10,050 bases of DNA, from the NCBI GenBank assembly GCA_021819345.1, contig JAKARG010000082.1:1-10050 (forward strand), in the 5' to 3' direction. How positions within the stretch are numbered: the stretch's first letter is position 1; every line of letters starts with the position of its first letter. The notes under the pieces are model-generated. The model saw nothing but the letters and a program-made list of their open reading frames with translations. It was not told the DNA's origin and made no database searches. Positions 7,138-10,050 of this stretch are shown one piece after another. Both the position numbers and the translations under genes were made by a program. The DNA comes from Actinomycetes bacterium. Its GTDB lineage: Bacteria; Actinomycetota; Acidimicrobiia; Acidimicrobiales; Palsa-688.

Positions 7138-8778
7138 GCCCGCCCCGCCGGTCGGGTCCACCCCGCGACCCCGTGCGACGCCGAGGAAGCGGCCCCGGCT
7201 GAGCGATCGACGCCGGCCGAGGAGCACCACGATCGGACGGATGAAGAAGTAGGCGGTGAACACGTCGAGCAGGGTGGACAGCCCGAGGGTGAACGCGAAG
7301 CCCCTCACGTCGCCGACGGTGAACAGATAGAGGATGAGGGCGGCGAGGAACGACACCAGGTCGGCGGTGAGCACCGTCTTGTAGGCCCGTACGAAGCCGC
7401 TCTCCACCGACCCCCGGACCGTCTTGCCGGAGCGGATCTCCTCTTTCAACCGCTCGAAGTAGACCACGTAGGAGTCGACGGTGATCCCGATCGACACGAT
7501 GATCCCGGTGACCCCCGAGAGGGTCAGCGCCAGGCCGGCGGTGTAGCTCAGCTGGGTGAGGATCGAGTAGAGCAGGGCACCCCCGACCCCGAGCCCGAGC
7601 ACCACCACGAGCCCGAGGGCCCGGTAGTAGACGATCATGTAGATGAGCACGAGGATCAGCCCGCCGATGCCGGCGAGCAACCCGGCCCGCAGCGACGCCG
7701 AGCCGAGGGTCGCCGAGACGGTCTGGACCGTCTGGGGGTTGAAGCGCACCGGGAGCGAGCCGTAGCTGAGCTCGGTGGCGAGGTCGGTCGCCTGCTTGGC
7801 GGTGAAGTTACCGGTGATCGACAGCGGCCCGGTGAAGGTGGGCACCTCGATGGTCGGCGCCGACTCGACCAGCCCGTCGAGCTCGATCGCCTCGAGCGAG
7901 CTGTACGGCTCGCTCGCGTTGGTGGCCGGGTTGTAGGTCTGGTGGCGGATCGCGGCGACCTTGTTCCATTCGCGCAGGCCCTTGGAGGTGAGCGTGACGC
8001 TCACCTGGTACTGGCCGCCGGTGCTGATGACTGCCGACGCGCTCCTCACGATCGTCCCCGACAGCGGCTGCTTGATCCCCGCCTGGCCCGAGGACGGCCC
8101 GAGCAGCCAGCGCGGTGCCGACTTTCCCAGGCCCATGTTGGGCGACGAGGGCAATAGGACCGTCTTGTAGGGGTCGTCTGCGTCCGGCGAGGTGGAAGGG
8201 ATCGACGCCGCGCTCGCCGACCCGCAGGTAGCCGAGCTGAGCGCGCTCGACTTGGAGCCGGTCGACTTGGAGCCGGTCGACTTGGAGCCGGTCGTGCCCG
8301 CGGCGGAGACCGCCGAGGTGAGCACGCCGACGGTGCCGGCAGCCGACTTGCCGGAGGTGGCCTTGGCGCCGGTGCTCCCCGCCCCCGAGGACTTGGCGGC
8401 ACCCGAGGACTTGGCCGGCGCGTACGCCGGCAGCTCGCAGTAGACCGGCCGGAAGTACAGCTGCGCCGTCGAGCCGAGCACGCCGAGGACCTGGGCCGAG
8501 TTCTTCGCGCCCGGCAGCTCGATGTCGATCTCGTTGCCCTGGCGCTGGACCGTCGAGTTGGACACCCCGAGCCCGTTGACCCTCCGGTCGATGATCTGGA
8601 TCGCCTGGTCGAGGACCGTCGGGGTCACCTTGCCCACCGGGGCGAGCACCACCCCCACCCCGCCGCGCAGGTCGATGCCGAGCAGGATCGAACGTCCGGC
8701 GGCGAAGGTCCCGCCGAGGGCGGCACCGGCTACCAGGATGATCCCGAGCAGCGAGGTCCAAAGGGCGCGTCGGCGCAC
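7135..8778 (-). CDS. secD: Protein translocase subunit SecD with Ser/Gly/Lys-rich insertion
   Basis: SecD forms a membrane complex with SecF that pulls exported proteins to the outside using the proton motive force. The product has 547 residues. Transmembrane segment 1 is at about 7-28, and LLGIDLRGG at 32-40 is the family signature. The extracytoplasmic P1 region continues to LYFRPVYCELP (107-117). A low-complexity insertion of about 80 residues (120-200) includes a 5-residue tandem repeat. The conserved ITGNFTAKQATDLA is at 321-334 and LPVRFNP at 342-348. Five C-terminal membrane segments follow (about 365-384, 388-407, 412-434, 468-487, 494-519), with GITVDSYVVYFERLKEEI at 431-448 as the core motif. 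The GTG at 8778 is preferred: a GAGGG lies 9 nt upstream and the start is 2 nt past the yajC stop. A CTG at 8784 overlapping that stop is less likely. The open frame continues far upstream, but that part is antisense-like coding noise over yajC. Confidence 0.96.
   Translation of the reverse strand: MRRRALWTSLLGIILVAGAALGGTFAAGRSILLGIDLRGGVGVVLAPVGKVTPTVLDQAIQIIDRRVNGLGVSNSTVQRQGNEIDIELPGAKNSAQVLGVLGSTAQLYFRPVYCELPAYAPAKSSGAAKSSGAGSTGAKATSGKSAAGTVGVLTSAVSAAGTTGSKSTGSKSTGSKSSALSSATCGSASAASIPSTSPDADDPYKTVLLPSSPNMGLGKSAPRWLLGPSSGQAGIKQPLSGTIVRSASAVISTGGQYQVSVTLTSKGLREWNKVAAIRHQTYNPATNASEPYSSLEAIELDGLVESAPTIEVPTFTGPLSITGNFTAKQATDLATELSYGSLPVRFNPQTVQTVSATLGSASLRAGLLAGIGGLILVLIYMIVYYRALGLVVVLGLGVGGALLYSILTQLSYTAGLALTLSGVTGIIVSIGITVDSYVVYFERLKEEIRSGKTVRGSVESGFVRAYKTVLTADLVSFLAALILYLFTVGDVRGFAFTLGLSTLLDVFTAYFFIRPIVVLLGRRRSLSRGRFLGVARGRGVDPTGGAG
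8247..8294. repeat. 15-bp perfect tandem repeat in the secD insertion
   Basis: The unit cttggagccggtcga is repeated 3.2 times without mismatch from 8247 to 8294. On the minus strand it encodes GSKST-type five-residue units in the extracytoplasmic insertion of SecD, around residues 163-177. A second, shorter duplication of cccgaggacttggc with an 18-bp period (8384-8415) encodes the two AKSSGA units nearby. Confidence 0.95.
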
Positions 8779-8780
8779 CT

Positions 8781-9521
8781 TCAGTTGCCCTCGGTGGCTT
8801 CGGGGTCCCTCTCGCCGCCGCCGTAGGTCCCGGCGGCCCCGCTGGCCGGCGCCCCCTCCCCGTCCACCTCTACGGCGTCGTAGCCCTGCCCGTCCCCCTC
8901 GACGCCGTAGACCTCCTCCCCGTCGTCCTCGTAGTCGCCGTCGTCGTAGCCGTCGCCGCCGTCGTCGCCGCCGCCGTCGTCGTCGTAGCCCTCGTCTCCC
9001 ACCTCGTCGTCGGAGCCGTCGTCTCCGGCGCGTCCGAAGTGACCCGACGGCTCGCTGCCGCCGTGCTCCTCCCCGTCGTCGAAGCGGTCCTCCACCCCGT
9101 AGTGCGCGTCCGGCCCGCTCCAGGGCTCGGGCGGCTCCGAGCGACCGTCGCTCTCCTCGGCGGTCCTCGGCGGGGGGGCTCCGGCCACCGAGGAGCGGAG
9201 GTTGACCGCCCGGCGCCAGAAGGTGAGCGTCGAGCCTGGAGCGACCTCCACCTCGACCTCGTCGCCTTCGATCGCGGTGATCCGCCCGAGGATCCCCCCG
9301 GCGGTGACCACGTCGTCGCCCACCTCCAGGTTCTTGCGACCACCCTGGGACTGGCGTGCCCGGCGGCTGCGGGGCCGCAGGACGAAGAAGTAGAGGATCG
9401 CCAGCGCGACGATCACGATGAGGAAGAAGGACCCCCCGGCGCCGCTGGCCTTGGTGGTCTTGGCGGTCTTGGCGGCGGCGACCACCCGTACGAGCAGGGC
9501 GGCGAGCAGTGCTGGGTGCAT
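8781..9521 (-). CDS. yajC: Preprotein translocase subunit YajC with long acidic tail
   Basis: YajC is a small single-span membrane protein that associates with SecDF and the Sec translocon. This product has 246 residues, over twice the usual 100 or so. A membrane segment is at about 32-48 (FFLIVIVALAILYFFVL) and is followed by RPRSRRARQ, which fits a positive-inside cytosolic flank. The conserved domain follows: GDDVVTAGGILGRI at 68-81 and VEVAPGSTLTFWRRAV near 91-106. Residues 121-246 are Gly/Asp/Glu/Tyr-rich, with 44 acidic and 4 basic residues, and show no homology I recognise. The ATG at 9521 is supported by an AGGAG 10 nt upstream. It leaves 28 residues before the membrane segment, a little more than usual. 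The gene sits 2 nt before secD, in the standard yajC-secD-secF order. Confidence 0.94.
   Translation of the reverse strand: MHPALLAALLVRVVAAAKTAKTTKASGAGGSFFLIVIVALAILYFFVLRPRSRRARQSQGGRKNLEVGDDVVTAGGILGRITAIEGDEVEVEVAPGSTLTFWRRAVNLRSSVAGAPPPRTAEESDGRSEPPEPWSGPDAHYGVEDRFDDGEEHGGSEPSGHFGRAGDDGSDDEVGDEGYDDDGGGDDGGDGYDDGDYEDDGEEVYGVEGDGQGYDAVEVDGEGAPASGAAGTYGGGERDPEATEGN
8788..8792 (-). promoter_or_regulatory. Shine-Dalgarno-like site of secD inside yajC
   Basis: GAGGG on the minus strand, within the last codons of yajC and 9 nt before the secD GTG at 8778. It supports that start over the upstream CTG. Confidence 0.55.
8915..9022. repeat. GTC/GCC trinucleotide-rich tract in yajC
   Basis: The plus strand is dominated by gtc, gcc and ctc triplets, for example gtcgtcgccgccgccgtcg near 8972. 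On the minus strand these are GAC and GGC codons encoding the Asp/Gly core of the acidic YajC tail. It is an imperfect simple-sequence tract, not a clean tandem repeat. Confidence 0.7.
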
Positions 9522-9531
9522 GGCGAAGGGG

Positions 9532-9536
9532 CTCCT
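9532..9536 (-). promoter_or_regulatory. Shine-Dalgarno site of yajC
   Basis: AGGAG on the minus strand, 10 nt before the ATG at 9521. It supports that ATG as the yajC start. Confidence 0.65.
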
Positions 9537-9553
9537 GGGTGCAGGACCGGGTG

Positions 9554-9559
9554 ACCTTA
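9554..9559 (-). promoter_or_regulatory. Possible -10 element of the yajC-secD-secF unit
   Basis: The minus strand reads TAAGGT (TAnnnT) in the 90-bp ruvB-yajC gap. Transcription would start near 9547 and give a leader of about 26 nt containing the yajC ribosome-binding site. No convincing -35 box is visible, so the genes may equally be read through from ruvB. Confidence 0.3.
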
Positions 9560-9611
9560 GCGCACCGGCCCCCCTTTCCTGGGAGCGGCGGGGCGCTCGA
9601 CGCCGACGCCC

Positions 9612-10050
9612 TCAGCCCTCGGCAGGGGCGAACAGGCCGGTGTCGGCCACCCACTCGCCGGCCACCCGCTCGCCGGCCACCCGCTCGCCGGCCACCGCCG
9701 GTGCGGGGAGCCCGAGGTGGGACCAGGCCGAAGGGGTCGCCACCCGACCCTTCGGGGTGCGCATCAACAGCCCGAGCTGGAGCAGGAACGGCTCGTAGAC
9801 CTCTTCCACGGTCTCGGGCTGCTCCCCGACGCTCACCGCCAGGGTCGACAGGCCCACCGGGCCGCCTCCGAACCTGGCGCAGACCGCGTCGAGGATCGAG
9901 CGGTCGAGCTTGTCGAGGCCGAGCTCGTCCACCCCGAAGACCGCCAGCCCCTCCCGGGCCACCGGCAGGCTCACCGTGCCGTCCCCTCTGACCTCGGCGA
10001 AGTCCCGGACCCGCTTGAGCAGCCGGTTTGCGATCCTCGGGGTCCCCCTG
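9612..10050 (-). CDS. ruvB: Holliday junction branch-migration helicase RuvB, C-terminal part (5' end outside window)
   Basis: RuvB is the hexameric AAA+ motor that, with RuvA, drives branch migration of Holliday junctions. Only the last 145 residues are present. They start in the lid domain with RGTPRIANRLLKRVRDFAEV. They continue through the DNA-binding winged helix: LDRSILDAV, FGGGPVGLSTLAVSVGE, TVEEVYEPFL and GLLMRTPKGRVATPSAWSHLG, all family hallmarks. The conserved protein normally ends shortly after the HLGLP region. Here a further 28 or so residues follow, made of three AGE(R/W)V units and TGLFAPAEG. The frame is open to the right edge. Gene order ruvB-yajC matches the usual ruvCAB-yajC-secDF cluster. 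Confidence 0.97.
   Translation of the reverse strand, partial: RGTPRIANRLLKRVRDFAEVRGDGTVSLPVAREGLAVFGVDELGLDKLDRSILDAVCARFGGGPVGLSTLAVSVGEQPETVEEVYEPFLLQLGLLMRTPKGRVATPSAWSHLGLPAPAVAGERVAGERVAGEWVADTGLFAPAEG
9644..9696. repeat. 15-bp tandem repeat at the ruvB 3' end
   Basis: The unit gccacccgctcgccg is present about 3.5 times from 9644 to 9696, with one mismatch (a at 9653 where the other copies have g). On the minus strand it encodes three AGERV-type units (the last as AGEWV) in the C-terminal extension of RuvB. Confidence 0.95.

Noticed and set aside
5501..7252. Plus-strand open frame of 583 codons opposite secF
   Set aside because: Composition is that of a codon shadow, and the opposite strand encodes the complete SecF core with its signature motifs.
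8247..8294. Tandem repeats considered as a CRISPR array or iteron origin
   Set aside because: Units are 15 bp, directly adjacent without spacers, in frame and inside coding sequence; they are protein-coding minisatellites.
9576..9611. Possible terminator after ruvB (GGGCG and CGCCC pairing)
   Set aside because: The stem is only 5 bp with an 11-nt loop and no U-run, too weak to call in such GC-rich DNA.
8779..9654. Extension of the secD frame upstream to 9654 (an 839-residue product)
   Set aside because: The added part overlaps all of yajC in another frame, is Arg-rich noise, and the SecD family starts at the first membrane segment near 8778.
1..10050. An undescribed multigene defence, secondary-metabolite or mobile system
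   Set aside because: All eight genes are conserved housekeeping genes in a known actinobacterial order, with no transposase, integrase, tRNA border, toxin-antitoxin pair or unexplained intergenic space.

Overview
The window is a compact housekeeping block from a very GC-rich Gram-positive bacterium, almost certainly an actinobacterium (Actinomycetota). All eight genes lie on the minus strand. The order in the direction of transcription (right to left) is ruvB, yajC, secD, secF, apt, relA/spoT-type rel, hisS, rarA. From general knowledge, ruvB-yajC-secD-secF-apt-rel is the usual actinobacterial arrangement. Heavy use of GTG starts, long low-complexity Ala/Gly/Pro/Asp tails and strong G/C third positions fit the same group. 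The exact class cannot be fixed by eye; a deep-branching lineage such as Acidimicrobiia is only a guess.

Layout from the right edge: the 3' part of ruvB (Holliday-junction branch-migration helicase) enters at 10050 and ends at 9612. A 90-bp gap with a possible promoter leads to yajC (9521-8781), secD (8778-7135) and secF (7135-5513). These three are nearly contiguous: yajC and secD are 2 nt apart, and secD and secF overlap by one base. They encode the accessory Sec membrane complex that uses the proton motive force to help finish protein export. A 73-bp gap with a hairpin and a promoter-like -10 hexamer precedes apt (5439-4909, adenine salvage). After 55 bp comes rel (4853-2622), the bifunctional (p)ppGpp synthetase/hydrolase. 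A further 71-bp gap with another -10-like hexamer precedes hisS (2550-1273, histidyl-tRNA synthetase). It is followed 48 bp later by rarA (1224 to the left edge, truncated), an AAA+ ATPase of replication-fork maintenance. No stretch of 300 bases lacks a gene.

I see no mobile element, CRISPR array, phage gene, RNA gene or defence-like system. The features worth a second look sit inside conserved genes. YajC has a long, extremely acidic, Gly/Asp/Tyr-rich tail, while SecF has a roughly 215-residue basic, Ala/Pro-rich tail. SecD has an 80-residue Ser/Gly/Lys insertion flanked by its only two cysteines. Perfect or near-perfect in-frame tandem repeats (15, 15 and 27 bp) occur in the disordered parts of RuvB, SecD and SecF. 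The starts of apt and hisS lie 6-7 nt downstream of TAnnnT hexamers, which suggests leaderless transcripts. HisRS is of a divergent type with a short anticodon-binding end. Long open frames on the plus strand (up to about 890 codons) are antisense shadows of these GC-rich genes.
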